From a virus: 35,870 bases of DNA. The notes beneath the pieces are model-generated. The model had not been told where the DNA came from, did no database searches, and saw nothing but the letters and a program-made list of their open reading frames with translations. Where the stretch lies: positions 1 to 35,870 of IMG/VR virus record IMGVR_UViG_3300032893_000189. The stretch is one strand, 5' to 3'. The stretch's first letter is position 1. Each line of letters opens with the position of its first letter. The position numbers and the translations under genes were made by a program. Below, piece by piece: positions 22,311 through 29,085 of the stretch.

Positions 22311-22788
22311 CAAAATGATTGCTAAAAGTAATGGCAATCGGCGCACCTCCTTCCCCTGTGAGTTCATGGCGATCGCGCCAAATCTTCGGTCGCCGATTTT
22401 TGAGATAGAAAATCTGAGCCGTGACATCCGGAGGAACGTGCTCCATAAAACGCACAATGCAAGGAGGTTCACCTTTGACCTTGAATATCTTAACGGTCGG
22501 AAAAAAATAACCGACAGCCCGCTCGTAGAGAGAGCGCTCGACTTTATCATCCGGATCGATTTTGCCTACATTGAGCGCCTCTTTGAATTCGGGGTATTTC
22601 TGTTTCCAGTTATTAAGGGTTCTTTCTGAGATCCCCATCTTTGGCGCTATCTCGGAATCGAAGAGTCCCAGACTGGCAAGCGCATTCGCGAGGCGACAAT
22701 ACATCTGTGGATTTTTAATATAAAGCGATCTGGTAGTTTTAGATCCGGTTTGTTTCGTTTCGTCCCATCCCGAGGATAAAATGATACT
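22300..22788 (-). CDS. terS: Terminase small subunit; start codon unclear
   Basis: From the first ATG (22704) the product is 134 residues with an HTH (EIAPKMGISERTLNNWKQKY) followed by PEFKEALNVGK, the usual DNA-recognition start of TerS. The frame stays open and protein-like upstream (GSKTTRSLYIKNPQMYCRLA) back to a TGA at 22789-22791, with no ATG, GTG or TTG in between. The homologous N-terminus of TerS proteins normally includes such a LY-K-P segment. An ATT at 22780-22782 or a neighbouring codon may be used. The limits here give the whole open frame. Confidence 0.75.
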   Translation of the reverse strand, partial: SIILSSGWDETKQTGSKTTRSLYIKNPQMYCRLANALASLGLFDSEIAPKMGISERTLNNWKQKYPEFKEALNVGKIDPDDKVERSLYERAVGYFFPTVKIFKVKGEPPCIVRFMEHVPPDVTAQIFYLKNRRPKIWRDRHELTGEGGAPIAITFSNHFDGV

Positions 22789-22797
22789 TCACCAGAT

Positions 22798-22825
22798 ATT
22801 ATGACCTTATTTTTGGAGCTGTCAA
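22798..22825 (-). promoter_or_regulatory. Late-operon promoter
   Basis: Minus-strand TTGACA (22820-22825), 16-bp spacer, and CATAAT (22798-22803); TAATAT two bases on is an alternative with an 18-bp spacer. The start point should be near 22790, almost inside the small terminase frame, leaving little or no leader. The -35 overlaps a TGTC, TT, GACA palindrome that could be an operator. Confidence 0.7.
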
Positions 22826-22904
22826 GACATTTTGGCACTATTTATTTGTTAAGTAGTTTTCGAAACTTTTTTAAAAAAAGGCGAAAAATGTCAGTAGATT
22901 TTGT
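22826..22904. other. AT-rich gap between divergent promoters
   Basis: About 80 bases without a gene. They include AT palindromes (GTTTTCGAAAC near 22856 and a T-run/A-run CTTTTTTAAAAAAAG near 22867) that may form a bent or melted region between the leftward late and rightward promoters. Confidence 0.5.
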
Positions 22905-22933
22905 TTGACAAATATAACTCACTTGAGTTATAT
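22905..22933 (+). promoter_or_regulatory. Strong promoter with perfect operator palindrome
   Basis: TTGACA (22905-22910), 17-bp spacer, and -10 TTATAT (22928-22933). An exact inverted repeat, ATATAACTCA (22912-22921) and TGAGTTATAT (22924-22933) with a CT centre, fills the spacer and -10. A dimeric repressor on this site would shut the promoter. The motif differs from the operator near 1.8 kb, so another regulator is implied. Confidence 0.8.
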
Positions 22934-22944
22934 TTTTATTATCA

Positions 22945-22991
22945 GGCTTGCGAGAGCAAGCAGGAAATTAAGGCCACCCGTGGGGCAAGCC
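22945..22991 (+). promoter_or_regulatory. Structured leader with alternative pairings
   Basis: GGCTTGC (22945-22951) can pair with the adjacent GCAAGC (22956-22961), closing a GAGA tetraloop of GNRA type. It can also pair with GCAAGCC (22985-22991), a 7-bp alternative. The two pairings are mutually exclusive. The leader ends just before the Shine-Dalgarno of the 112-aa gene. Confidence 0.5.
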
Positions 22992-23009
22992 CTGAGAGAG
23001 GAGAAGAAG

Positions 23010-23348
23010 ATGACAGATAGAGAGATGAAGAAAGCGATCATAAAGACACAGATAAGCCAGTTACAGGCTGGAAAGCAGATCGAGGCCGATCTTAACCTTT
23101 CATCGCTGATGAGTGACGAAGAAGTATCTATGTGGAAAAAGATGATGCCAGTTGAGCTTCATACTTTTTTCGATATCATCGTAGCAGTGACAAGAAAAGC
23201 CGTCGAAGCTTCAAGGGCAGAGCATAGAGCCTTCACGAAAAAAGCAGTCGAAGAAGAAGTCGCGCGCGATCTTGCGATCGAAAAAGACTATGCCAGCTTT
23301 CACGAGATACTTAAAAGCGGACAAGTCGAGACGGAAAGAAACGCATAA
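23010..23348 (+). CDS. Charged helical protein, 112 aa
   Basis: It starts MTDREMKKAIIKTQISQLQA behind GAGAGGAGAAG; a longer frame upstream runs through the promoter and is rejected. It is all-helical and charged (MSDEEVSMWKKMMPVELHTF, VEEEVARDLAIEKDYASFHE). As first gene of the only plus-strand early operon it is a candidate regulator or host-takeover protein. No family recognised. Confidence 0.7.
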   Translation: MTDREMKKAIIKTQISQLQAGKQIEADLNLSSLMSDEEVSMWKKMMPVELHTFFDIIVAVTRKAVEASRAEHRAFTKKAVEEEVARDLAIEKDYASFHEILKSGQVETERNA

Positions 23349-23366
23349 AGGAAGGAGAAGAAGAAG

Positions 23367-23552
23367 ATGAAGACAAGATCAGAGCTTATCGAAGAGATCG
23401 AAGCGTCAAAGTCAGAGTATGTCGTATACGGTGATATGATCACGCCGGTCAAGAAAGAAGATGCGATCGAAGATATCGAGTGTATGGACGAAGAGCTGAT
23501 AGGTGATGGCGACTGGACAGAGTGTGATGCACAAGGAAAATTTATCGAATAG
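23367..23552 (+). CDS. Acidic small protein, 61 aa
   Basis: It starts MKTRSELIEEIEASKSEYVV behind AAGGAAGGAG and ends GDGDWTECDAQGKFIE. It is strongly acidic, with about a third Asp plus Glu. Small acidic early phage proteins often mimic DNA or block host nucleic-acid enzymes; nothing here proves that. It is co-transcribed with its neighbours. Confidence 0.7.
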   Translation: MKTRSELIEEIEASKSEYVVYGDMITPVKKEDAIEDIECMDEELIGDGDWTECDAQGKFIE

Positions 23553-23615
23553 GTGACGGCGCTTCGGGGCGTAAACCACGAGCCTCGTCAGAAGTCGAGG
23601 CAAAAGGAGGGTATA

Positions 23616-23822
23616 TTGAAAAACATGAGATTTGACATCTATGAATCCTTTATAGATGGCGGAGGCGAGCACAAAATGAATCGTCAGCAAATTCAAAATG
23701 TTTTGACACCTGACGAACTCAAACATATGTGCAGTTTAAATGCAGACGAAATTACCAAAGGCAATTTGAAATATTGGGCAGAGGAAGCGATGAATTACGC
23801 CTTGGGAATTCCTTGTCCATGA
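23616..23822 (+). CDS. Small protein, 68 aa, TTG start
   Basis: AAAGGAGG lies five bases before a TTG at 23616, reading LKNMRFDIYESFIDGGGEHK; an ATG three codons later is 14 bases from the ribosome site and less likely. The protein continues MNRQQIQNVLTPDELKHMCS and ends MNYALGIPCP. It is soluble, with unknown function. Its stop overlaps the next start (ATGA). Confidence 0.6.
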   Translation: MKNMRFDIYESFIDGGGEHKMNRQQIQNVLTPDELKHMCSLNADEITKGNLKYWAEEAMNYALGIPCP

Positions 23823-23989
23823 TCGTCTACACCTCGCGCGATATCGCCCGCGAACTCCATATCTCGCAGTCTGCGGCCATGAACCGAGTGCGAAAGGCCG
23901 GACTCACGCTTCCGCTATCCATGGAGGAGTTGGAACTAATTCGAAATTGGCGCGGGCCTGGGAATTTATCACGTGCAAAGCCGGAGTGA
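23819..23989 (+). CDS. HTH DNA-binding protein, 56 aa
   Basis: It starts MIVYTSRDIARELHISQSAA followed by MNRVRKAGLTLPLSMEELEL, a compact helix-turn-helix with a winged end like excisionase or MerR N-terminal domains. It is last in the rightward operon and a plausible ligand of the palindromic operator at the operon promoter. The TGA stop lies in the loop of the terminator hairpin. Confidence 0.7.
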   Translation: MIVYTSRDIARELHISQSAAMNRVRKAGLTLPLSMEELELIRNWRGPGNLSRAKPE

Positions 23990-24001
23990 TCCGGCTTTTT
24001 T
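23977..24001 (+). terminator. Terminator of the rightward operon
   Basis: AAAGCCGG (23977-23984), loop AGTGAT, CCGGCTTT, then more T. The perfect 8-bp stem with T tail is a textbook intrinsic terminator. The loop holds the stop codon of the HTH gene. Minus-strand genes converge on it from the right. Confidence 0.9.
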
Positions 24002-24014
24002 ATTCCCATGCCTG

Positions 24015-24341
24015 CTATCGACGCTTTTTCGCTTCTTCGAGAGCGTATACTTTCCAACATTCCTTACTGTTCTCATCACATATCTCTCCTTCAGATGGGC
24101 AAGAAAAATCTTTAGATTCATATGCGCATTCTCCAGGGCAGCTATGTTGGATTTCTATCAATACATCAATTATTGCATCTCTGAGAGCTAATTCAGATTC
24201 ATATACTTTTTCTAATATTTCAAATTCTTTTCTAAAAGTATTATTTTCGTTTTCCAGCAGAATGGCGTCGTCGGCCTTGCACCAATCGCCATCGTCGCGT
24301 TTGCAATAGTTATCTTCCCAAACTTCATATCGCTGTATCAT
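24015..24341 (-). CDS. MIQRY-family protein copy 3, 108 aa
   Basis: It starts MIQRYEVWEDNYCKRDDGDW, with Cys-rich C-terminal half (CPGECAYESKDFSCPSEGEI, CDENSKECWKVYALEEAKK). It shares the opening with the copy at 24895-25134 and the closing AYALEEAKKRR-type helix. Cys spacing suggests zinc binding. The first bases are nearly identical to the first copy at DNA level, so the duplication is recent. Function unknown. Confidence 0.75.
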   Translation of the reverse strand: MIQRYEVWEDNYCKRDDGDWCKADDAILLENENNTFRKEFEILEKVYESELALRDAIIDVLIEIQHSCPGECAYESKDFSCPSEGEICDENSKECWKVYALEEAKKRR

Positions 24342-24898
24342 TTGCTCCTCCCTATAAGCTCCATGATTGCGTCAAGAATGGTCTCGATGGGAGTATCAAT
24401 TGTTATCCATTCCGCAGACGATCTCCACGAACCATGCCCGAACTTTTTGAGTAATGTAGCAAGCGCATCCCTGTCTACAGGCCGACGCAAAGAAGCAAGC
24501 TCGGCACGGGCTTGATTTATAAATTCTTTATCAATAGCAACCATTTTTATGTTATTTTCATCTGTGTTACTTTCAGAAACAATATTAATCAGTTCCTCAA
24601 TTGCCCCTTTCTCTACCGGCACCACCGGCCCATCTGGTAAAAAGCTTGGGCAATCAATAACAGGTTCTACAAATCCTCGACACTCTGTGCCTTTGCGCAA
24701 ACATACCGGACATAAACTCTTTCGAGTTTTGAGCGCCGCATTCTCGGATTCGAGCTGCTTGATTCTCTCTATGGTGTCGATTTTAACTTTACCTTTGCAA
24801 GCTTCTAATTCGTTGCATTCATCGGGATTATTAGGACATCCATAGCATTCCTCAACATCAATAAAAATCTTTCTCGCATCACAATATCGCTGTATCAT
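24338..24898 (-). CDS. MIQRY-family protein copy 2, longer form, 186 aa
   Basis: It shares MIQRY and the Cys-rich N-end (VEECYGCPNNPDECNELEAC) and then diverges: a short coiled coil (RIKQLESENAALKTRK), a CPVCLRKGTEC zinc-knuckle-like motif and a C-terminal helical domain. WRSSAEWITIDTPIETILDA in that domain recalls C-terminal segments of other small phage proteins. It is coupled by overlaps to both neighbours. Function unknown. Confidence 0.7.
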   Translation of the reverse strand: MIQRYCDARKIFIDVEECYGCPNNPDECNELEACKGKVKIDTIERIKQLESENAALKTRKSLCPVCLRKGTECRGFVEPVIDCPSFLPDGPVVPVEKGAIEELINIVSESNTDENNIKMVAIDKEFINQARAELASLRRPVDRDALATLLKKFGHGSWRSSAEWITIDTPIETILDAIMELIGRSK

Positions 24899-25134
24899 CC
24901 CATCCTCCTTCTCGCTTCTTCGAAAGCATAAGCCTTAAGTAAACTCACACAGTCTTCATCTGTGTCTTGGCATCTCTTAATACATGGACAGTTATTGCAT
25001 GGAGTTATATCGGAAAATTCTTTTGCCAGCACATCGAGCGCAACATCTTGCAGGAGTGCATCTTGTGCATTGCACCAATCGCCATCGTCACATTTGTAAT
25101 AGTTATCTTCCCAAACTTCATATCGCTGTATCAT
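24895..25134 (-). CDS. MIQRY-family protein copy 1, 79 aa
   Basis: It starts MIQRYEVWEDNYYKCDDGDW, then NAQDALLQDVALDVLAKEFS, a CNNCPCIKRC cluster and the closing AYAFEEARRRMG. The short form is probably the basic unit of the family. Its ribosome site AGAAGGAGG lies in a duplicated EEARRRMG-coding end upstream. Function unknown; possibly metal-binding. Confidence 0.75.
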   Translation of the reverse strand: MIQRYEVWEDNYYKCDDGDWCNAQDALLQDVALDVLAKEFSDITPCNNCPCIKRCQDTDEDCVSLLKAYAFEEARRRMG

Positions 25135-25169
25135 CCCATCCTCCTTCTCGCTTCTTCAAAATCGCTCAT
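25131..25169 (-). pseudogene. Remnant of another MIQRY-family 3' end
   Basis: MSDFEEARRRMG and a stop (12 codons) reproduce the C-terminus of the 79-aa copy and overlap its start by ATGA. It looks like the tail of a deleted family member kept because it carries the ribosome site for the next gene. Confidence 0.55.
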
Positions 25170-25171
25170 AA

Positions 25172-25384
25172 TCACACTCCTCCTTGTCGCTTTTTAAACT
25201 CTTCCGGGCTACATAATTCTTGGCGGCATATACTGCAAAAATATTGATGTTCTGCATCATAGCCAGTACCTCGCGGCATACCATCCCAGATATATTCATG
25301 ATGATTCCATTCATGCAAAATATCTGCATCGGGATGTTTTTCACAGATCGACGGTAATACATTCGCCTCTCGTTCATCGCTCAT
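25172..25384 (-). CDS. Small zinc-binding-type protein, 70 aa
   Basis: It starts MSDEREANVLPSICEKHPDA behind AAGGAGG. CEKH near residue 14, an HEWNHHEYIWDG stretch and CSICRQELC near residue 50 give a plausible Cys/His zinc site. It ends KKRQGGV. It overlaps the nuclease stop by ATGA. No specific family. Confidence 0.65.
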   Translation of the reverse strand: MSDEREANVLPSICEKHPDADILHEWNHHEYIWDGMPRGTGYDAEHQYFCSICRQELCSPEEFKKRQGGV

Positions 25385-25698
25385 GGGTTCCTCCTTTTTA
25401 AGGACTGCATCTCGGCAGTCGCAGAAATTACATCGTCGAGATCGCAGGCCACGATCGACAGCCCTCCGCGTCGCCGATGCTCAGACAAAAACTCGATTTG
25501 CTCCTGGCTCAATCTCCCATCCTTAAGCTTACATTCAATTGCGATCGCGCGCCCTCGGGGATCCACGCCGAGAATATCCGCTGCGCCTTTTTTCCCAAAG
25601 CGGTAACGGCCCCTAGCTCCGGTAGAATTGCGCCAGACGTAACATCCGCGGAGGGTGAGATAGTCGATTATCTGCTGATATAGGTTGCGCTCACTCAT
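25381..25698 (-). CDS. VRR-NUC domain nuclease, 105 aa
   Basis: It starts MSERNLYQQIIDYLTLRGCY and has the catalytic layout of the family: GKKGAADILGVDPRGRAIAIECK (Asp, then Glu-x-Lys) and LSQEQIEFLSEHRRRGG with the conserved Gln. Stand-alone VRR-NUC proteins of phages are PD-(D/E)XK endonucleases thought to cut branched DNA in replication or recombination. Length is normal. Context with initiator and SbcCD fits. Confidence 0.88.
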   Translation of the reverse strand: MSERNLYQQIIDYLTLRGCYVWRNSTGARGRYRFGKKGAADILGVDPRGRAIAIECKLKDGRLSQEQIEFLSEHRRRGGLSIVACDLDDVISATAEMQSLKRRNP

Positions 25699-26255
25699 AA
25701 TTCTTCGTCTTTACCAGTTTTATTCTTCGTCGACAGTTCGTGCCATTCTTGTTTATAATCCGCCTCAAATTGTTCGAGTTCGTATTGCAATCCGAATCTT
25801 TTTTTTCCGTGCTTGATCAGCATCCATCCACAGTGCGAGCAACGTAAATCCGTATTTGACCCGAAAACATAAAGTTGACCCGCAACAAATTCTTGATACA
25901 GCCATGGGAACCTATGATGCTTGCTACAATTCGGACATTTTGGATAACAGTCACAAGCAGGTTCAAAAAAATGGACGTAACCGAATTTATTTTCAAACTC
26001 AATCTCGCGCCAGCGATGTTTGCAAAGTGGGCAAATCCCTGTTTCAGTTTCGGCCGTATAAAGACGCATTATTTCATCCTGTTTATGTGGTTTGGCGGCT
26101 TTGAAAATATCACTCCATTGCTCGGTTCTTATTTTAATCTTTTCCGCCCATTCCGCTTTTTTCTCGTCGCTGGTTTTTTCCCGGAACGATCGAGTCAATA
26201 ATTTCCCGACAGGCGAAAAACTCGCTTCCGCTTTTTCGATTATTTCTGTACTCAT
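25695..26255 (-). CDS. Cys-rich protein beside the replication initiator, 186 aa
   Basis: The N-terminal helical part (MSTEIIEKAEASFSPVGKLL, EKKAEWAEKIKIRTEQWSDI) is followed by several Cys pairs: CPLCKHRW, CDCYPKCPNCSKHH and CSHCGW, enough for two or three zinc sites. It ends with an acidic tail (TKNKTGKDEEL). Coupled to the initiator gene, it may be a helicase-loading or DNA-binding accessory. This is inferred from position; no ATPase motif is present. Confidence 0.65.
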   Translation of the reverse strand: MSTEIIEKAEASFSPVGKLLTRSFREKTSDEKKAEWAEKIKIRTEQWSDIFKAAKPHKQDEIMRLYTAETETGICPLCKHRWREIEFENKFGYVHFFEPACDCYPKCPNCSKHHRFPWLYQEFVAGQLYVFGSNTDLRCSHCGWMLIKHGKKRFGLQYELEQFEADYKQEWHELSTKNKTGKDEEL

Positions 26256-27163
26256 GATGATCCTTTCTGCCGTTCATACTCTCCGATGATCAACGGCCAA
26301 GTTTTTTCTGCCATCAAATGGCGAGGTGCAAGTTGTAATTTCCCCGTCAAAAAATGCTTATCCTCCCCTACGCAAATCCTGCGGAATACGCCAAGAATCG
26401 CCGAAAGGAAATTGAGCTGTCCAGATTCCGTCGGAGATCGTGCTCGAGCTTCCTCGATGAGTAGTTTGATGTAGGGAGTTTCCCGTTTCCAATCGTTTTT
26501 CGATACGAAAATTCCGGGATTGTGTTTGTAAAACCAATCTTTTACTCGAGTATAAAGTGGATCCGGTTCTTTCTCGATTTTCTCATGTTTTTTTTCAACA
26601 CATTCCACGCCGGAGCTTTGCGGAGGCGTAGAAGGCTCGGATTCAGATTTTTCGACTTTCGGAAAAATATCAGGCTCCGTTTCGGATTCCGCCGGCTCTT
26701 TGCCGCCGCGCGTGATATAACTTAACTTAACTTGACTTAACTTAACTTCAGACGGATGGTTTCCGGCAATCTTCCGGAAATCTTCCGGCTTAATTTTGGG
26801 AAATAATTTCCCATTTTTGGGATCTGGGATATAAGATTTAGGTTCCCGCTCGTATCTCATTCCTATCTGTTCCCCTTTAAATCCGGGGAAAAAAATCCAT
26901 TTATCACCTTTAGCCTCATACCAAACGATTAGGCCGGAGTAGTACCATTCACGGATAAAATACTCCATATCATCAATCGTTATATCTTCCCGACGCGGGA
27001 AAATAATCGATTTTAAAACAGAGGGTTCTCCTTGAATTCGGCCATCACGATCGAGATGAGTAATTGCCCACGAAAATGCGAGTCTACTGGTATCACTCGA
27101 AAGATCATGAAGGCGTTTATCAACTGAAACTTTTTTTGATAAAAATCTACCTTGTGCCATCAT
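26252..27163 (-). CDS. Phage replication initiator (O/DnaD-like), 303 aa
   Basis: The N-terminal winged-helix domain (SSDTSRLAFSWAITHLDRDG, SIIFPRREDITIDDMEYFIR, EWYYSGLIVWYEAKGDKWIF, GMRYEREPKSYIPD) matches the widely found phage replisome-organiser domain. A variable linker (EVKLSQVKLSYITRGGKEP, then Glu/Pro-rich) contains the CTTAA repeat cluster. The C-terminal half (RVKDWFYKHNPGIFVSKNDW, LLIEEARARSPTESGQ) resembles DnaD-type helicase-contact regions. It likely binds the origin within its own gene and recruits host helicase. Confidence 0.8.
   Translation of the reverse strand: MMAQGRFLSKKVSVDKRLHDLSSDTSRLAFSWAITHLDRDGRIQGEPSVLKSIIFPRREDITIDDMEYFIREWYYSGLIVWYEAKGDKWIFFPGFKGEQIGMRYEREPKSYIPDPKNGKLFPKIKPEDFRKIAGNHPSEVKLSQVKLSYITRGGKEPAESETEPDIFPKVEKSESEPSTPPQSSGVECVEKKHEKIEKEPDPLYTRVKDWFYKHNPGIFVSKNDWKRETPYIKLLIEEARARSPTESGQLNFLSAILGVFRRICVGEDKHFLTGKLQLAPRHLMAEKTWPLIIGEYERQKGSS
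26721..26750. repeat. Iteron-like pentamers, possible origin
   Basis: Six tandem pentamers CTTAA, CTTAA, CTTGA, CTTAA, CTTAA, CTTCA form two 15-mers (CTTAACTTAACTTGA and CTTAACTTAACTTCA). They lie inside the initiator gene, where lambda-type phages keep origin iterons. Confidence 0.55.
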
Positions 27164-27174
27164 TCCCCTCCCAG

Positions 27175-27405
27175 TTACTCTATTAAATTACTTTTCGATC
27201 TGTGGGGATTCTCTTTGATCCGCTCCCTCAGATTCTTAATTTCCCAATCGATCTCACGCTTGTAGCGTCGGTTCTCGCGATCCCTGCGCACGGTCAGGAG
27301 CATATTGATCGATGCCTCAAGGCGCGGCTGCGAATAGAATACGACCTCTTTCGAGCCTATACCAATGTTGCCGCCATGGTTGGTATCCCCGAGCTTACGA
27401 GGCAT
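27175..27405 (-). CDS. Small basic protein, 76 aa
   Basis: It starts MPRKLGDTNHGGNIGIGSKE and has a basic helical part (VRRDRENRRYKREIDWEIKN, LRERIKENPHRSKSNLIE). The high Arg content suggests nucleic-acid or protein binding. It lies between methyltransferase and initiator. Ribosome site AGAAGGAAA. No family recognised. Confidence 0.6.
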   Translation of the reverse strand: MPRKLGDTNHGGNIGIGSKEVVFYSQPRLEASINMLLTVRRDRENRRYKREIDWEIKNLRERIKENPHRSKSNLIE

Positions 27406-27424
27406 TTAATTTCCTTCTCCAATT

Positions 27425-28456
27425 TTATAAAAAAAGTGGTATTTCATTATGCAACCTATTCATTGCTATCTCTATATATTTGGGATTTAATTCGATCCCA
27501 AAAAAATTACGATTCAGCTTTCGCGCCACTATGGCAGTTGTACCCGCTCCAATAAATGGATCGAGTACTATCCCCTCTGGAGGACACCCAGCAAGAATAC
27601 AAGGCTCTATAAGTTTCTCCGGAAAAGTTGCGAAGTGGGCATCTCTGAACGGTTGTGTAGAGACGGTCCACACGCTGCGTTTATTCGCCCTTCTATTTCC
27701 GATAAGATTTCCTTCTGCATCATAATTGCCAGAGTGGCCGAGAAAAGATGTCCCACCGCCTCCCTGTGAGGCATTATATTGTTTTCTGCGAGTGAATGCG
27801 CTTTTTTCGGTCCGGCCGCGCCGCGAAAATTCGACTACATCATAAGATCCTTTTGATTGCATCCAACCATCAGGAATAGAATTTGAAATAGATTTAGCAT
27901 CCTCTTGAATCGCTTTGTAATCATAGTAATATCGTTGAGATTTTGAGAGAAGAAAAATATATTCATGGCTTTTTGTGCATCTATCTTTCACACTCTCGGG
28001 CATGGGATTCGGTTTTGACCAAATCAAATCTTGACGCAAATACCAATCGTCAGCACGAAGAGCAAAAGCAAGCATCCAGGGAATGCCGCAAAGGTCTTTA
28101 GGCTTCATTCCCGAGGGTAGTTTCCGCGGCTTTCGTTCTCCGGAATGTTTCTGCGACGTTCTACCGTGATTTCCGACTAAAGCGCAATCGCCGCGGCCAC
28201 TCGCTCCGGAAGCGTAAGAATCGCCCATATTGAGCCAAAGCGTCCCGTCTTTCCTGAGCACGCGCCGGACCTCGCGGAATACCACTACAATCTTCTCGAT
28301 ATATTCCTCCGGCGTATCTTCTAACCCGATCTGTCCGTCAATCCCGTAATCACGCAAACACCAGTAGGGAGGAGAAGTCACGCAACAATTCACCGATTCA
28401 TCCGGCAGAGTCTTGAGTATTTCAAGCGAATCGCCCAGTAAGATTTTATTTTTCAT
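27425..28456 (-). CDS. Orphan DNA methyltransferase (N4/N6 beta class), 343 aa
   Basis: Catalytic motif IV TSPPYW at about 28-33 precedes motif I DPFIGAGTT near 305, the beta-class order. FGIELNPKYIEIAMNRL follows. DSLEILKTLPDESVN and LIWSKPNPMPESVKDRCTKS are typical of the family. SPPY enzymes make N4-methylcytosine or N6-methyladenine. There is no restriction partner nearby, so it probably protects phage DNA or regulates. Starts by ATGA overlap. Confidence 0.88.
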   Translation of the reverse strand: MKNKILLGDSLEILKTLPDESVNCCVTSPPYWCLRDYGIDGQIGLEDTPEEYIEKIVVVFREVRRVLRKDGTLWLNMGDSYASGASGRGDCALVGNHGRTSQKHSGERKPRKLPSGMKPKDLCGIPWMLAFALRADDWYLRQDLIWSKPNPMPESVKDRCTKSHEYIFLLSKSQRYYYDYKAIQEDAKSISNSIPDGWMQSKGSYDVVEFSRRGRTEKSAFTRRKQYNASQGGGGTSFLGHSGNYDAEGNLIGNRRANKRSVWTVSTQPFRDAHFATFPEKLIEPCILAGCPPEGIVLDPFIGAGTTAIVARKLNRNFFGIELNPKYIEIAMNRLHNEIPLFL

Positions 28457-28746
28457 CGATTTCCGATTTTCGTTTTCTCGAATACAGACAGTTTCTCAAC
28501 CGGTTCTGTTTTTTTTCTCCGTGACTGTTTACGTTTCCATTTATCGAGTTCTGCCGCCACGATCGTGGACGCGAACCCGAGACCACCTGCGATGAAAAAT
28601 CCGGTGCAAATCGCGATCAGGTTCATCGTGAAAATCGAAGGCCGTATATACCGAATCGCTTCGGTATCATTGACATAACCGTGAAGTGCCAAAAATGAAC
28701 CGACAATCAGAAATACGAAAATCAAAGTACATATTGCATTTCTCAT
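28453..28746 (-). CDS. Two-helix membrane protein, 97 aa
   Basis: Helix 1 about 4-24 (AICTLIFVFLIVGSFLALHG), helix 2 about 42-64 (LIAICTGFFIAGGLGFASTI), then a strongly basic cytoplasmic tail (KWKRKQSRRKKTEPVEK). It is an early gene coupled to the methyltransferase by ATGA. It may serve exclusion or anchoring. No family. Confidence 0.65.
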   Translation of the reverse strand: MRNAICTLIFVFLIVGSFLALHGYVNDTEAIRYIRPSIFTMNLIAICTGFFIAGGLGFASTIVAAELDKWKRKQSRRKKTEPVEKLSVFEKTKIGNR

Positions 28747-29060
28747 TTTTTTAAATCTCCCTTTTCTTGAATCATTCCGAAGACTCCATGTTTTCTATCA
28801 AGCAAAACATATTTCATCCCGCGTTCCTCACAGATATGTTGCATCCGAGTCGATGGTGTAGGAACCTTTAAAAGAAATCCTTTCTCATTTATCTTGTCCA
28901 TTAACGTTCTGACATTCCCTTGTTTTTCTTGCCTGCTAATAATCATGGATATCCAAATATATTTACCAATCCGCCACAAATAACTTCCAACGAATTTATC
29001 AGATGTAAATCCGATTTCTTTTCCAAATTGACTATCAAGTTCAATTATCCCATTTCTCAT
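28743..29060 (-). CDS. Hypothetical protein, 105 aa
   Basis: It starts MRNGIIELDSQFGKEIGFTS, continues FVGSYLWRIGKYIWISMIIS and ends MIQEKGDLKK. The pattern of a single hydrophobic strand/helix pair and mixed charged helices suggests a small alpha/beta protein; the motif STRMQHICEERGMKYV may be a binding loop. Ribosome site GGAG. Function unknown. Confidence 0.65.
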   Translation of the reverse strand: MRNGIIELDSQFGKEIGFTSDKFVGSYLWRIGKYIWISMIISRQEKQGNVRTLMDKINEKGFLLKVPTPSTRMQHICEERGMKYVLLDRKHGVFGMIQEKGDLKK

Positions 29061-29085
29061 TTTTAAATCTCCAGTTTTAAAAGAT

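Noticed and set aside
21111-22550. Longer start for the large terminase
   Set aside because: The extra 80 residues are antiparallel-free shadow of the small terminase gene in another frame; the ATG at 22310 gives the usual TerL beginning.
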